DNA of 64,000 nucleotides from Paulownia fortunei (Eukaryota; Streptophyta; Magnoliopsida; Lamiales; Paulowniaceae), in NCBI GenBank assembly GCA_019321725.1, contig CM033123.1, positions 15,488,925-15,552,924 of the forward strand. The letters are read 5' to 3'. Under the pieces are notes generated by a model that saw only the letters and a list, made by a program, of their open reading frames with translations, ran no database searches and had not been told where the DNA came from. The translations under genes were made by a program, and so were the position numbers. How positions within the stretch are numbered: position 1 is the stretch's first letter; each line of letters opens with the position of its first letter. Below are positions 1 through 12,928 of this stretch, piece by piece.

Positions 1-686
1 GAGTATTGAAGAAGCTTGAGAACTCTTATAGGTTTTTTAGCATAAAAGTGATTAACTTGGTGATGAGGAAAATAAAGCTGGAAAAGGTGAGACATGAAGC
101 TGGAAGTTGAAGTATTGGCGAACACCATCAGCTATTATGGAAGTAAAGGGAGCATAGTGAAAAGGGGTGGAGATAGTTTTGCGCCTATTAAACATACAAT
201 AAGACATTTTGGTCCAAAAAAACTGCAGCTCTTTTGCTCCTTTTTTCCCCTATAATTTTTGTGGTTTTTGCTTTTGTTTAAATTCTAATTGTTTAGAGAA
301 TGTTGTGCTGTGTGCCATCATGGTCCTGCCATCTGTGCCCCTTGGTGCATATTCAGTGCATTTTTGCTTTTCTTGAAATGACCCAAGAACATTTTTTTTA
401 TGGTCAAGGAAAATAAATAAAGCAAATTGACTATTATTATTATTGTTATTAACTAGCAGTGGTGTAGCACTCCTTAAATAATGTTGTTTTTTTCTGTGAA
501 ACATGTGCAATGTATAGCTTTGCTTAGATCAGTGTTATCTGAATTAGTTTGGTCACCTTCTCATTTCATCTTTTGAGGTTTTCTTTATGGTTTAAGTAAG
601 CTACTGAGAGCACTTTTGACTAATATGGTCTCGCCTTCAGGGTACTATTTTTGTTAATGTATGATTTTTATTTTCCGTATTTTCAG
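1..686 (+). other. ARP7 intron sequence, duplicated downstream
   Basis: No exon is evident before the acceptor at 685-686. Almost the whole stretch recurs, diverged and with gaps, at about 22163-22700, beginning with the shared GAGTATTGAAGA. The duplication therefore copied intron sequence of ARP7, not just exons. Confidence 0.7.
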
Positions 687-3514
687 ATATTGCATCAGTA
701 ATTGAAGGTGCTGTTCAGCATATATCTTCAAGAAGATTTGAAATAGGGGGTTTGGATTTGACAAACTTATTTGCTCAAGAACTCCGTAAATCCAATCCGC
801 TTGTGAACTTTAGCATCTCTGACGTTGAAAAATTGAAGGAGCGATATGCATGCTGTGCGGAGGATGATGCGGCTTATGAGAAAGTCCTGCAAGCTTGTCC
901 TGAGGAGCAACACACTCTGCCTGACGGACAGGTTAATCTATTTTTCCCACTTGATGGTGAACTGACATTTTAATTTACAGGGAGAGATTATCAACTAATT
1001 TTGACTTTGCAGATGGTTTTTCACCTAGCATTGTGTCTAGAAGATAGACTTATAGTTGTTCACAATGCATGTAAGCTGTCTGGTCGTATCTTGAATTGGT
1101 CCTCGATATCCATGGGGCTTTCTGGCTTACCACTTTTTATTTTCACACTTTCAAATGATAGTCTTGTTTTACAGATTTCCTATAGGTTATATCAAAGTAC
1201 CTGGAGGCAACTAAGACCAATATGTTTAGTGGGTTTAGTTTCTGCTTAGCAGGTGGCATTGTGCTTGAAGAAAACATTGTGTCTACTTGTGCATGCTTTG
1301 GAACTAGAATGCATACTTCTATGCACTCGTTTCTTAGGGCTGGAGTTAAAGTTTCTAGGCACAGTCATTCTTGATGTTCTCAGAATATGAATCTGGGGAG
1401 ATTAATGATATGTTGGTTCTGGAATCAGTTTACTAGCAAATTGAATAATTTGGTATATTACTAAAATATGTGGCCTTTTTTTCTAATACTTGGTGTTTTC
1501 TTAGTTGTCTGTCCATTTTGGCTCTCAGTCGAGCTGTTTTGTTGATGGCCGGTTCTCTCTATAAACTTTGATATACATTGACATTTTTGTGTTCTCTTTC
1601 AGGTGATAAAAATTGGAAGAGAAAGGTATACTGTTGGTGAGGCCTTATTTCAACCAGCGATTTTAGGTTTAGAGGCACATGGAATAGTTGAGCAGCTTGT
1701 TCGTTGTATTTCAACTGTGTCATCTGAGAATCACCGCCAGCTACTAGAAAATACTGTACTTTGTGGTGGAACTGCTTCTATGACTGGTAAGATTTTATGA
1801 TTTTTTTTCGCATGTGAATGAGAGACATAGCTCATCACTAGTTTCTTTGTTCATTATACATTCATTATTAGCTAGCTGATTTTAACAATCACCATACTTG
1901 CAAAAAGGAAATTTATAACAGTGGTAGCTTTTGGATAAAGTTCTGCAGATCCACAAGGATTATAAATAGCATTATTGCCTTCCTCTTCTCATTGCTAGAC
2001 CATGTAGGAAGATAGACACTTCCATTCATGAGAAAGAGATAAGTTAATAGTTTAAAAGTGCATCATATTTAGCTTTTGGATCTTCTATCAGAACAGATCA
2101 TGTTATCATTTCCTTTCTAATATTATTCTGGCCTGTTTGGAATAGGATCTTATACTTGCCTGGTAACAGGTAATGTGGTTTAAAGGTAGTTGTACCAGCT
2201 CATGGCTCAGTTTCTTCAAATCCAGTGTGTCGAAGTGACTCTTGTCAATTTTGTTTATAAATAGAATATTTTTACAAGGCCATTGGTCATGAATTCTGAA
2301 TTCAGAGTTGATAAAGTTTGTTAAAGATTAAGATCTTCAGAGATCATACCTTTGTTTCACATATTTTATAAGCTAAATATGATACATTATAATCACACTT
2401 TCATAGCAGTGGAAGCTGTTGATATTGCAATTTTTTATAATCATTAAACAATTCTTAGCGTGAAAATTTTTAATTGATCTTTTGCTCTCTGTTCCCACCA
2501 TGGACTTTAACTAAATTTTATAGGACTTAACTGCCTTATATGCTTGGATGTTTGTAATGGTTTTTCCCCCTCAATTTTATACACAAGTATTTGACTGTAA
2601 CTATCAGCTATTGCCATCACATTGCTCTACAAACTCTATAACTCCCTCATCACCTTCTGTTGCTTGCTGTTGTAGGTTTTGAAGATAGGTTTCAGAAGGA
2701 AGCTACCCTTTCCTCCTCGGCTATCCGGCCTTGTCTGGTGAAGGTAAATCTAATTTAGTATCTCTCATATGGTTAGGTTAGCTTTTCTTTTTATGATTTC
2801 TCTCTGTTTCATTTTGATTTCCTTGTGAATAAATGAAAGTACGTGGATATAAGTATTCATTTTTTGGCAAACAATAATATATGATAGACCTGGCATTTTG
2901 GAAATAGGTCCTTAGCATCTTGAAATTGTTTAATCATAACATTGCAAGTTTTAAATTAGTTGAAAAAAATTGGAAATTGGATGCAACAAGTCAAGGAAGA
3001 TTTCAATGATGAGGAATAAGTGTGTTCCTGTTCATCAACATAATAAAATATGTTTACTTGCAGAAAAACTTGGTTAAGCTAATGGAAGGAAGATACCTTA
3101 TCTGCACTTCTGCAGATCCTTTCTGCTGTTTGTACAGTTTACAACAATTAAACTTACGTAGTAAAGATGGACACGTTTGTATGAACATATATATCCAGAT
3201 AATCGTTGAATAGCTTCATCGGCAACAGTTCAGAAAATAATCTGACCTTTTCCACCTCTCTCGGACAACTATCTACCCTGTCTCAAACAATATTGATGTC
3301 GAATGTGCATGTGTTAAATGTATATCTGATGATTTATTTTAATTCTTTGTTTTCATTACAGCCTCCAGAATATATGCCGGATAACTTGGCAAACTTTTCA
3401 GCATGGGTGGGAGGTGCCATACTAGCCAAAGTCGTGTTTCCTCAAAATCAGCATGTAACGAAAGCTGATTACGACGAAACTGGACCTTCTATTGTTCATC
3501 GGAAATGCTTCTAA
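687..3514 (+). CDS. ARP7: Actin-related protein 7 (ARP7), 3' half only
   Basis: Actin-fold nuclear protein; in plants ARP7 is an essential subunit of SWI/SNF-type chromatin remodelling complexes. Four exons can be spliced in phase: 687-931, 1603-1786, 2676-2743 and 3362-3514. Exon one begins two bases into a codon, so upstream coding sequence lies outside the window, and 1-686 reads as intron. Visible family marks are EGAVQHIS..RFE, the YACCAEDDAAYEKV stretch, ENTVLCGGTASMTGFEDRFQKE (the actin nucleotide-binding loop region) and the C-terminus ending DYDETGPS then VHRKCF, which I recall as ARP7-specific. All introns are GT-AG. The stop TAA is at 3512-3514. A second, decayed copy lies at 22.2-23.0 kb and an N-terminal shard at 31.8 kb. 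Identification rests on remembered family sequence; confidence is high for ARP7 over other ARPs because of the C-terminus. Confidence 0.93.
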
Positions 3515-3639
3515 AGGGACATCAAACTCTTGTTAAGCGCTTGTAGGCCTATGCAGCAGAAATATTAAATAAGTAGGATCGAAATAGTGGTTACTACTAT
3601 TTAACTTGATTTTATTGACATATATATATGCCAAAAAGC

Positions 3640-3700
3640 CGAAGAAATTCATACTTGGATTGGCTTGGCTTGGCTTGGCTTGCTCAAATAGTCAAATGTA
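3640..3700. repeat. Short GGCTT tandem repeat in ARP7 3' flank
   Basis: Five-base units of GGCTT are repeated about four times in tandem around 3655-3680. Low-complexity repeat just after the ARP7 transcript end; no coding sense seen. Confidence 0.7.
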
Positions 3701-3954
3701 ATATTAGACCATCTCTCTCACTCTCTCTGCCATCCGTTTACTGCTGAACTTCATTTTCTTAGGGCCTTAGCAATGTGCAAAAATCCTTTCAAAATATCTA
3801 TGATACTGCTTGCCAGAAAAAAAAAATGTTCTAAGTTGGTGATGGCCACAGATGCGTGCGTGCGTGAGTGCCAATTTACCTTTTTCTCCAACAAATGTAT
3901 GTTTTCATAATTACCTAAAAAGCATGGAAATGCGCGAACTGATTTCATACACTG

Positions 3955-4813
3955 CTACATAAATTTAAAAATTCAATTAAACCGCACCATTGATTTTGTG
4001 GCAGTTTGGACAATTGAATAAATTGAATTGTACCGGTTATATATTCATATATATATATATATTAAATTTATTAATAATCAATATTATTTTTAGTTTTGAT
4101 AATTTAACTTGTAATATTTGCTTAAATTTTATGAAATTGACTGTGCTTATCAATTTTTTATAATATTTTTTTTTTTTTATTTATCTCTAATTGTGATGCA
4201 AGGAGAGTTTATGTTTAATTTTAATTTAAAAAAAATTAGCATTTTTTTAGAAGTATTGATTTATTTAATTTTTTCATAGATTTTTTTTTCTATTGTTTAC
4301 TTTTTCATTGTAGTTTTATGGTATATGAATGAGTTCATTTTTCTTTCCAAGAAATAGAAGATGAAGAAAATAAGTATGTTTTTGTGTATATACTCAAATT
4401 TTTTTTGGGTTTATGATGTTTGTATATTTAAATAATTTTACTTCTATTTGTATTTTGAAATTTGAGAATTTTAAAGTTATTTTCTCTACCATACATATTA
4501 TAGTTTATATAGCATAAGTAACATAAATAAAATTAAATAAATAAATAGAATATATAAAATTAGTTGAAATTTTTGTACAACGATATAACTATTTGTTGGC
4601 TATGTTAATATTTTCAAATTAAGGCTATAGTGTTATTTGAAATGATTTTTCTATTAATATTTTATTTTTTTGGCTTAATTGTTTCTTTTTATTAATAAAA
4701 AATTATCAAATCACCTAAAATCACGCTTTTTATTTTAATTGAAAATATCATAATTTAAAATTAAATTTTAGTAAAAGTGCATACCACAAAATCGCAAGTG
4801 CTCACCCCTAGCA
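3955..4813. mobile_element. hAT/MITE-like AT-rich insertion
   Basis: An AT-rich block ends with GTGCTCACCCCTAGCAAGG, the typical hAT-MITE terminus (reverse complement reads CTAGGGGTGAGCAC). Near the left edge the phrase GATTTTGTGGCAG mirrors GATTTTGTGGTATGC of the right edge in inverted orientation. The paralogous flank at 25340-25470 runs straight from the equivalent of 3940 to the equivalent of 4815 with no such block, which acts as an empty site. No transposase ORF, so non-autonomous. Confidence 0.55.
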
Positions 4814-5800
4814 AGGACAGGTGAAGAAAATTGTGTTTGTGACCTAACAAAATTCAAAATCAGACACCATTTCATCCCTTTGAACTGAGATTCCAATTCA
4901 ATAACCAGAAATCAAATATATCAGATTGAGTTAATAAAGTTTAGAATATTCATGAATCGGACTTCGTTACGAGATTCATATTAGTTTCAAAAATTACAGT
5001 AAAATGATTAATATGATTAGGGCAATAGTTACTTTTCACAGTTGGAAATCGATTAAATTGAAATGAAATTGAAAATTTAATATGCACCACAATCGAACTG
5101 AAAAAATTGATTTTGTTCAATTTTATTTTTACAAAAATTCAATATTAGGTTCGATTTATTAAACTGCACCAAATCCAGAGTTGTTATTTTATATACTTGG
5201 TTAGATATTTATTATTTATTGTTATCAATATTTTAATTATTTTACTTACCAAAAATAAAAATGAAAAATACAATTATGATTATGTTATTTCCATTTCCAT
5301 TATTTATTATTTCCTAAAAATTTCATTAACCAAATCAAAAAACCAGAAAAATCCGACAATTGTTTGATATGGTATCTTGACTTTTTAATCTATGAAATCT
5401 CATTCGATTTTACCAAACAAACATTCCTGCCAATTAATCATTTGATTCTTGCAATTTGGCATGCATGGATTAATGTCTAGTAGAAAAACCTCTTTTTTAA
5501 CTAAAAATATTTTTTAAAAAAATGTTAAGCCAAAATTTAAATTTTGGAACTCTCTTTAATTATATATCAAATATCTTAATTTAGTGAGTAATATAATTAT
5601 ATATAATTTTAAAAAATAAATAGGTGACCAAAATTCTAATTTAGAGGCAATAATCAATATTATAAATAATATTGATTAACTTTTACATTGAATAATAACT
5701 TTGCAAAAACTAATCTTTTTTAATAAATATTTTAAAATAAAAAATAAATTTAATTAAACGTATCTTCTTCAAGAATTAAAGAGCCTATAGTAATTCTAAA
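4813..5800. other. Intergenic: duplicated flank then AT-rich DNA
   Basis: 4813-5000 matches 25445-25510 and 25950-26020 (shared phrases such as CATCCCTTTGA and GATTCCAATTCAATAA). From 5000 to 5175 there is a second MITE-like patch with CGATT/AACCG-type phrases. 5175-5800 is AT-rich with no gene seen. Confidence 0.5.
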
Positions 5801-5805
5801 TTAGA

Positions 5806-7204
5806 TGCACATCTATTCCTCTTCATTTGTTGAAACAAACTATTGGCCTCTACTGCATTCCCCATTCGGAAAAAAATGTGCCAATCATCATAGTATAGAT
5901 CTTGACATTTAGTTGCAAACCCTTGATCGATAGACTACTAAAAATCTTTTGTGCATGCTCAAGTTCTCCAGTCTTGCATAAGCCATCAATCACAATCCTG
6001 ATTGTTATTATATCGGACTCAACACCTTCGTCTTCCATCTTGTGTAGAAGTGTACTTTAGCACTCTGTCGAGATTTAAATAACCCATCCAACTCAATACA
6101 ATAATACTGTAAATTAGTTGGTATTTTATGGGCATGTATATCCTTGAAAATGATCTAAGCATCACGAGATTTGCCTTCATCAAATAGTACCCGGACCATC
6201 GTAGCATAGGTAATTGTATTGGGGTGTAGGCCTATAACACGAATCTCCTGAAAAATATTTAACGCTTCATGTATTTGTCCTTACTTGCATAAACCATTGA
6301 GCAAACAGTTACAACTTTTGATAGAGCCCTTAGGGTCCCTTTCTGCTAATTAGTGTATAAGCTATTAATGTCGTCCAATCTGCCAGCTTTGAACATATCC
6401 TGAATTACGGAAGTGTACGTGATAGCATAGGGTGAAACACCTTTCTCTTTATTTTGCACAGCAATTGCAAAACATTGTCTAACATTCCCATTTTGCAAAT
6501 GTATCAATTATAACACTATAATCGTAAACAGTGGGTGTGTAACTTGTATTCTCATAGAGCCCAAGCAGATCATTCGCAATAAGAGTTTGGTCAGCTTTGC
6601 ACAAATCATTGATAACAGTAGAAACCATAACATCATTAGGCTCACATATTTGGTGAAACATCAACACTTCAAATATTTTTGTTGCCTCACCGACCTTACC
6701 AACTGAATATAATCCTTTTATGATAGTGGCGAATGTAGTCACATCTGGTTCGTACTGTTCCTTTAATAAAATGCCCATGATGCCCAATCCAAATTCCACC
6801 CGATTTAGAAGGCAATAACAATTAATTATGATATTCATAGTGTATTCATTTTTCGCGGCGCACAATCGGCACATTTTATTGAACACAAAAATGGCAATAT
6901 AGTAGTGCTTTATTTTGACAACAACACCCAACAGTTTGGTGAACTCAACAACAGAATATGGTCGCATACTCACCATTTGACGAAACAAGCAAACAACATC
7001 ATTTACATCTTTTACAGAATCGAAATCTATGTATTTAGTTGAAATGGGCATGGGCTTAAGTTTGTGACCGGCATTATGGAAATCCGAATAGAAAAAAGAG
7101 AGTGGATCACTAACATTACCAAATACATGTGAAGATGTAATCACAGTTCATCGAAAAATCATCTCCCTAGCGGCCTTTTGCATCATCTTCGGGATTTTTT
7201 GCAT
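5806..7204 (-). pseudogene. P-class PPR pseudogene, copy A
   Basis: Minus-strand remnant of a mitochondrial-type P-class pentatricopeptide repeat protein (Rf-like family; such proteins bind organellar RNA). The putative start at 7204 opens MQKIPKMMQKAAREMIFR and meets a TGA where copy B has CGA (Arg). Repeats are readable from about 7144: NIIINCYCLLNRVEFGLGI, TTFATIIKGLYSVGKVGEA, STVINDLCKADQTLIANDL, YDYSVIIDTF, and after a frameshift near 6490, IVIDGLCKTGELEHAQKIF. A further frame break at GMQ near 5850 leads into VEANSLFQQMKRNRC, where similarity stops. Multiple stops and shifts make it non-functional as one protein. It is the oldest-looking of three tandem copies. Confidence 0.85.
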
Positions 7205-7796
7205 AGTGCGAACCAATTACCAAAAATAGCAAGAGCGAATAAGGAGCAAACAAACTACAATCATGGAGAAAAAAAGACTATGTGCAGCGTGAAGCGGTAA
7301 AGTTCATTCTCGTACAAGGAAAAAAGTATACAAGGACATACATGTAATTAGCAACTTTAATTAGCAGCAATAATTTTTAAAATCTTTGGACTAGTTACAG
7401 TTGTTAGAGTTAGTGAGTTGGTACATAACTAATTAACCGCTGGTTAAATAAAATGAACCAACACTAGTGTACGGGAATAATGGAATCATTTCTATTTTTT
7501 AGCTGATACTTGCAATAAAACAGTGTCATTCCCTATATCTTAGCTAAAATTCTAAATTCCTAACATGTCCTTACTAATAAATGAAATGACTAACTCTAAT
7601 AATCAACATTTTGGCTCAAAGGTACAACAATCAAATATTTTATAAAAAAAATATGAAATAATTTAAAACGTTATTATTATTATTTTTATTATTATGATAA
7701 TAAATAAATATAATGGCTCATAAGCGTGGACTATAATGTTGCCTTTCTCATTAGCAAAGCATGGACTATAATGTTGTATGTCACTATATTAGGTGT
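7205..7796. repeat. Spacer of the tandem PPR repeat unit
   Basis: Non-coding spacer between PPR copies A and B, repeated at 9206-9836 between B and C. Both spacers share TAACTAATTAACCGCTGG, an (ATT)n microsatellite and the phrase CATAAGCGTGGACTATAAT. The copy-to-copy distance (about 1.99 and 2.04 kb) shows that whole units, gene plus spacer, were duplicated. Confidence 0.8.
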
Positions 7797-9205
7797 ACAT
7801 TCATTCCTCTTTATTTGTTGAAACAAACCATTGGCCTCTACTTCATGTCCCATTCAGAAAAAAATGTGTCAATCATCATAGTATAGATCTCGACATTTGG
7901 TTGCAAACCCTTGGCCGAAAGACTACTAAAAATCTTTTGTTCATGCTCAAGTTCTCCTGTCTTGCATAGGCCATCAATCACAATGCCGATTGTTATTATA
8001 TCAGGCTCAACACATTTGTCTTCCATCTTGCATAGAAGTGTGATTTAGCACTCTGTCAAGATTTAAATAATCCATCCAACACAATATTGTAATACTGTAA
8101 ATTATTTGGTATCTTATGGGCATGCATATCCTTAAAAAGGATTCAAGCATCATAAGATCTGTCTTAATCAAATAGTACCCATTCCATCGTGGCATAGGTA
8201 ATTGTGTTGGGGTGTAGGCCTATAGCACGAATCTCCTGAAAAATATATAACGCTTCATGTATTTGTCCTTACTTGCATACGCCATTGAGCAAACAGTTAC
8301 AACTTTTGATAAAGCCCTTAGGGCCCTTTATGCTAATTAGCGTATAAGCTCTTAATGTCATCCAATCTGCCAGCTTTGAACATACCCTAAATTATAGAAG
8401 TGTACGTGATAGCATGGGGTGAAACACCTTTCTCCTTTATTTTGCGCAGCAACTGCAAAACATTGTCTAACATTCCCATTTTGCAAAATGCATCAATTAT
8501 AACACTATAATCATAAACAGTGGGTGTGTAACTTGTATTCTCATAGAGCCCAAGCAGATCATTCGCAATGAGAGTTTGGTCAGCTTTGCACAAACCATTG
8601 ATAACAGTAGAAACCATAACATCATTAGGCTCACATATTTGGTGAAACATCAACATTTCAAATATTTTTGTTGCCTCCCCGACCTTACCAACTGAATATA
8701 ATCCTTTTATGATAGTGTCAAACGTAGTCACATCTAGTTCTTATCATTCATTTAATAAAATACCTATGATGCCCAACCCAAATTCCACCCGATTCAGAAG
8801 GCAATAACAATTGATTATGATATTCAGAGTGTATTCATTTTTCGGGGCACTCAATCGATGCATTTCATTGAACACAGAAATGGCAACATAGTAGTGCTTT
8901 ATTTTGACAACAACACCCAACAGTTTGGTGGACTCAACAACAGAATGTGGTCGCACACTCATCATTTGACGAAACAAGCAAACAACATCATCTACATCTT
9001 TTACAGAATCGAAATCTATGTATTTAGTTGAAGTGGGCATAGGCTTAAGTTTGTGACCGACATTATGGAAATCCGAATAGAAGAAAGAGAGTGGATCACT
9101 AACATTACCAAAAATATGTGAAGATGTAATCGCAGTTCGCCGAAAAATCATCTCTCCAATGGCCTTTTGCATTATCTTAGGAATTTTGTGCACAGTGCAG
9201 ACCAA
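7797..9205 (-). pseudogene. P-class PPR pseudogene, copy B
   Basis: Second tandem copy of the PPR unit. An open start at 9205 gives MVCTVHKIPKIMQKAIGE, and the frame runs 153 residues to a stop after GIIGILLNE near 8745. The next frame (8731-8387) holds PPR motifs TTFDTIIKGLYSVGKVGEA, STVINGLCKADQTLIANDL and YDYSVIIDAFCKMGMLDNV; it ends in a stop after HAITYTSII. Downstream pieces at 8195-8007 and 8026-7838 lie in shifted frames, ending IVIDGLCKTGELEHEQKIF and a GMK-like end. Copy B keeps the arginine that is a stop in copy A, so the copies decayed partly independently. Likely not functional; expression of the 153-residue N-terminal piece cannot be excluded. Confidence 0.85.
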
Positions 9206-9379
9206 TTACCAAAAATAGCAAGAGCGAATAAGGGCAAACAAACTACAATCATGAAGAAAAGAAGACTATGTACAATGTGGAGCGGTGAAGTTCATTCTCG
9301 TATAAGGAAAACGTATACAAGGACATACATGCAATTAACAACTTTAATTAGAAGCAATAATTCTTAAAATGTTTGGACT

Positions 9380-9460
9380 AGTTATAGTTGTTGGAGTTAG
9401 TGAGTTGGTATGTAACTAGTTGTTGGAGTTAGTGAGTTGGTATGTAACTAATTAACCGCT
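9380..9460. repeat. 32-bp tandem duplication in PPR spacer
   Basis: The phrase GTTGGAGTTAGTGAGTTGGT is present twice in direct succession (about 9389 and 9421); the equivalent spacer of copy A has it once. A recent local duplication that partly explains the longer second unit. Confidence 0.8.
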
Positions 9461-9694
9461 GGTTAAATAAAGTGAACCAACACTAGTGTACGGGAATAAT
9501 GGAATCATCTTTATTTTTTTAGCTGATACTTGCAATAAAATTGTGTCACTCTCTATAGCTTTGCCAAAATTCTAAATTTCTAACATGTCCTTACTAATAA
9601 ATGAAATGACTAACTCTAATAATCAACATCTTGGCTCAAAGGTACAACAATCAAATATTTTATAAAAAAAATATGAAATAATTTTAAAATATTA

Positions 9695-9697
9695 TTA

Positions 9698-9736
<39 letters not shown>

Positions 9737-9740
9737 GATA
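9695..9740. repeat. (ATT)n microsatellite
   Basis: Uninterrupted ATT triplets, longer than the matching tract near 7672-7695 in the previous spacer. Microsatellite growth accounts for most of the remaining length difference between the two units. Confidence 0.9.
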
Positions 9741-9836
9741 ATAAATAAATATAATAGCTCATAAGCGTGGACTATAATATTGCATTTCTCATTAGCAAAG
9801 CGTGGACTATAATGTTGTATGTCACTACATTAGGTG

Positions 9837-10345
9837 CACATCCATTCCTCTTTATTTGTTGAAACAAACCATTGGCCTCTACTTCATGCCCCATTCGGAA
9901 AAAAGTGTGCCAATCATCATAGTATAGATCTCGATATTTGGTTGCAAACCTTTGGCCGACAGACTACTGAAAATCTTTTGTGCATGCTCAAGTTCTCCAG
10001 TCTTGTATAGGCCATCAATCACAATGCTGATTGTTATTATATCGAGCTCAACACCTTCATCTTCCATCTTGCGTAGAAGTATGCTTTAACACTCTGTCAA
10101 GATCTAAATAACCCATCTAACATAATATTGTAATACTGTAAATTAGTTGGTATCTTATGGGCATGCATATCCTTGAAAAGGATCCAAACATTATGAGATC
10201 TGCCTTCATCGAATAGTACCTGCATCATTGTGGTATAGGTATTTGTATTGGGATGTAGGCCTATAGTACGAATCTCCTGGAAAATATATAACGCTTCATG
10301 TATTTGTCCTTGCTTGCATAAGCCATTGAGCAACAGTTACAACTT
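9837..10345 (-). pseudogene. P-class PPR pseudogene, copy C (3' part only)
   Basis: Truncated third copy. It begins with LNGLCKQGQIHEALYIFQE near 10333 and covers two to three motifs (TYTTMMQVLFDEGRSHNVW, YYNIMLDGLF), then, after a frame break near 10080, IVIDGLYKTGELEHAQKIF to a stop at 9879. Homology to copies A and B ends abruptly near 10360, inside what is coding sequence in the others, so the 5' two thirds are missing. Copy C carries fewer internal breaks per length than A. Confidence 0.85.
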
Positions 10346-10360
10346 TTGATAGAGCCCTTA

Positions 10361-11500
10361 AGGAGAAACATATGCTTTACGTAAAATATTTTCTCATGAT
10401 ACATTTTAATAATTTGAAAAGGACATTAAGTTCTTCAAAGTGTTATTTACTAATATGACTAAAAATTAAGCATTAAATAAATTATCTTTCTCATATGATT
10501 TGTAGCGCGAAGTTGTAGTTTTTTTAAAGGTAAAAATTCCCTAAATTTGTAGGTTTTAGTCAGAGTCCGACCAATAAATGTGGAAAAGTGACAACACGAA
10601 GAAACAACTAATTGGAATGTGTATTGTGGAGAAGGATGTAGAAAAAAAAAAATAGACTCAAAAACATCTTTTTGGATGATAATTTTTTTTTTACCTTAAT
10701 TGATTTCAATAGAGAAAGATGATCGATGCACCAGCATAAGAAGTCCATTATTTGGAGATTTGATTTATTAATCTTCTTTACCAGAGTCCATTATTTATGT
10801 ACATAGAGCTTCTTACTATAATATAATTTGTGAAATTGATATTCAATTCTTCATTACTAAGTAAAATTTAGATGAATGCTACAAGCGTATATATAATACA
10901 AAAGAACTAATTAATTATCAATAGTTGAAGAAGAACCAAGCAAAACCTGATAATTGTATGTAAATACTTCCTCTATACTGTTGGATTTTATGAGAATCAA
11001 ATAAAAACTTATTCCATGTCAACAACTAATTTTAGCATGTAGCAAAACCCAACTCTATATCATAGGCCAAAATAAATTATTTATCCAAATTACAACAAAA
11101 CATACACAAGAATAAGAGAGGAAAGAAAAAGGTTTCGAAAAAAATGGCAAAATAGAAGGATAGCATATTGGGAAAAAAATAAAAAATAAAAAATTAAGGT
11201 ATAATAGTAAATCACATTTTATATCTTAATCTATCCAACAAAAACACTCTCTCCAAAGAGTACAATATGATATTTTGTTAGCAATCCTAATAAAAAATTA
11301 TAGCAAGTATTGTAGTTTAAATAGTTTCAATTTTATCTAGAAAATTAAGTGATGATTAAATAAAGTAAAATATAAAAATTGTAAAAGACAAGAGTGAGTC
11401 CTTAAAAGTTATATAACAAACACCTTATGAGTAAGAAATTTTAGAGAAATGACTCACCTAATTATCACATATGTTTTCCTTCCAAAACATACCAATTCAA
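10361..11500. other. AT-rich intergenic DNA, no gene seen
   Basis: Frequent stops in all frames, no splice-supported ORF, no inverted repeat recognised. Confidence 0.5.
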
Positions 11501-12500
11501 ATCAATAATACATGTAAATTAAAAATTCCTAAACTCATCAATTTCCTTTCTCGAGTGCCGAACTGATTATCAGTTTTAATATAAATTTCAATATTTATAT
11601 AAAAACTCAAGAATAAAACTTTACAAAAGTTCAATGAATTCTTCTTCAAAACTTCAAAAGTTTCGTAAGCTTCTCAACTCTATAATTCGTAGGTTATGTT
11701 ATTTTTATGATCATGTATAATCTTTCCTCTCTCGAGTATCGAATCTCATACATCAAACACTCTCAATTAATGGCTAAATAATCAAGATGCAATACTAAGC
11801 AAGATAACACAAACATGATGAATAACTTGAATAAATATTATTTGAAATTCCAAAATATAGGATCTAATAATGTTACATCATCCTCTATAAAGAAAAGTTT
11901 AGTTCATCATGTATGAATATAACATCAAGAAATACATAAGAAGAAACTTAGAAATTATTCACCAATTTATGAAGTGAGAAGAATGGTTGAAACTCTCATT
12001 GTCTCCAAAATTGGCTTCCTTGTCTTCAAGAATCTTCTCATTTTGTCTAGTACTACTCCTTCTATCAAAAATAGTTTCTCATGTCCCAAAATACATTTGA
12101 AGGCTCTTTGGGGTCCTTAAAATCAGATAGAAAATGACCTGAGGAGGGTTAAAAATCTATTTTGCTCTTTTTATCCACGTGGTAATGTGTAGACACTGAC
12201 TAGACAGCTAGACATCGGACTTTCTATCCAAAACCTATTTCTCCAACATATGTAAGCTCTTTAAACTAAGTTTTTACCACTTTCTAAGCCAAAACACTTT
12301 TGGTGTCTTCATACAATTTATAGCCCTAACTCTTAGTTTTCTATATCATCATAAATCATCTCAATAGAATATCTGTGCTGAGAGTTATGTCTAAAATACC
12401 AAGATGTGTCATACAATAAATTTTTAGTCCAGTGTTGATTTTTGAACTTAATGTTTTTCACTGAAATCGTAGGAACTGGATTTTGGGGTAAACATAAAAA
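11500..12500 (-). mobile_element. Possible decayed LTR of a retrotransposon
   Basis: The stretch has the look of LTR or leader sequence read on the minus strand, with two CTCGAG-containing phrases (CTTTCTCGAGTGCCGAAC near 11550 and CTCTCTCGAGTATCGAATC near 11730) and no coding capacity. Ends and target duplication were not found, so this is a low-confidence suggestion. Confidence 0.3.
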
Positions 12501-12811
12501 TTGTAAATCTATTTATTAGATTTCTAATGGATCAAGAATTACATCAATATAATAATGGAACAAAGACTTATGATTAAAATACAAATACTGCCATCAGTAG
12601 CACCACAATACGGATTCTTTAACATTTCAACCAAGTTTTTGGTTTCTTTCTATTTTATTTTCCTTTTATCATTACCTACAAGATTTCAAACTAAATGCAT
12701 AAAAAATAGCAAAAATACTTGAAAACAAATTAAATATTAATAAAAAAGTACATGAATTGTTGGAATAAAACCAACTTATCAACCAACAACCTACAACTAC
12801 ATAAACTATCT

Positions 12812-12928
12812 ATACAACATATTTCCAACAATTTGCTTTAACAATTGAAGAGAAGTAAATGTGCACCCAATGTTGTGACATACAATATTATTGTCAGTAC
12901 TTGGTAATAAGAAAAGATTTTGACAAGG
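12812..12928 (+). pseudogene. PPR last-motif fragment, unit 1 (cut by LTR)
   Basis: First of four direct + strand copies of the end of a PPR gene. It shares ACATATTTCCAACA and AATTGAAGAGAAGTA with the later units and reads through the equivalent of VTYNIIVSVLGNKK before ending at CAAGG, the target site of the solo LTR. Confidence 0.7.
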
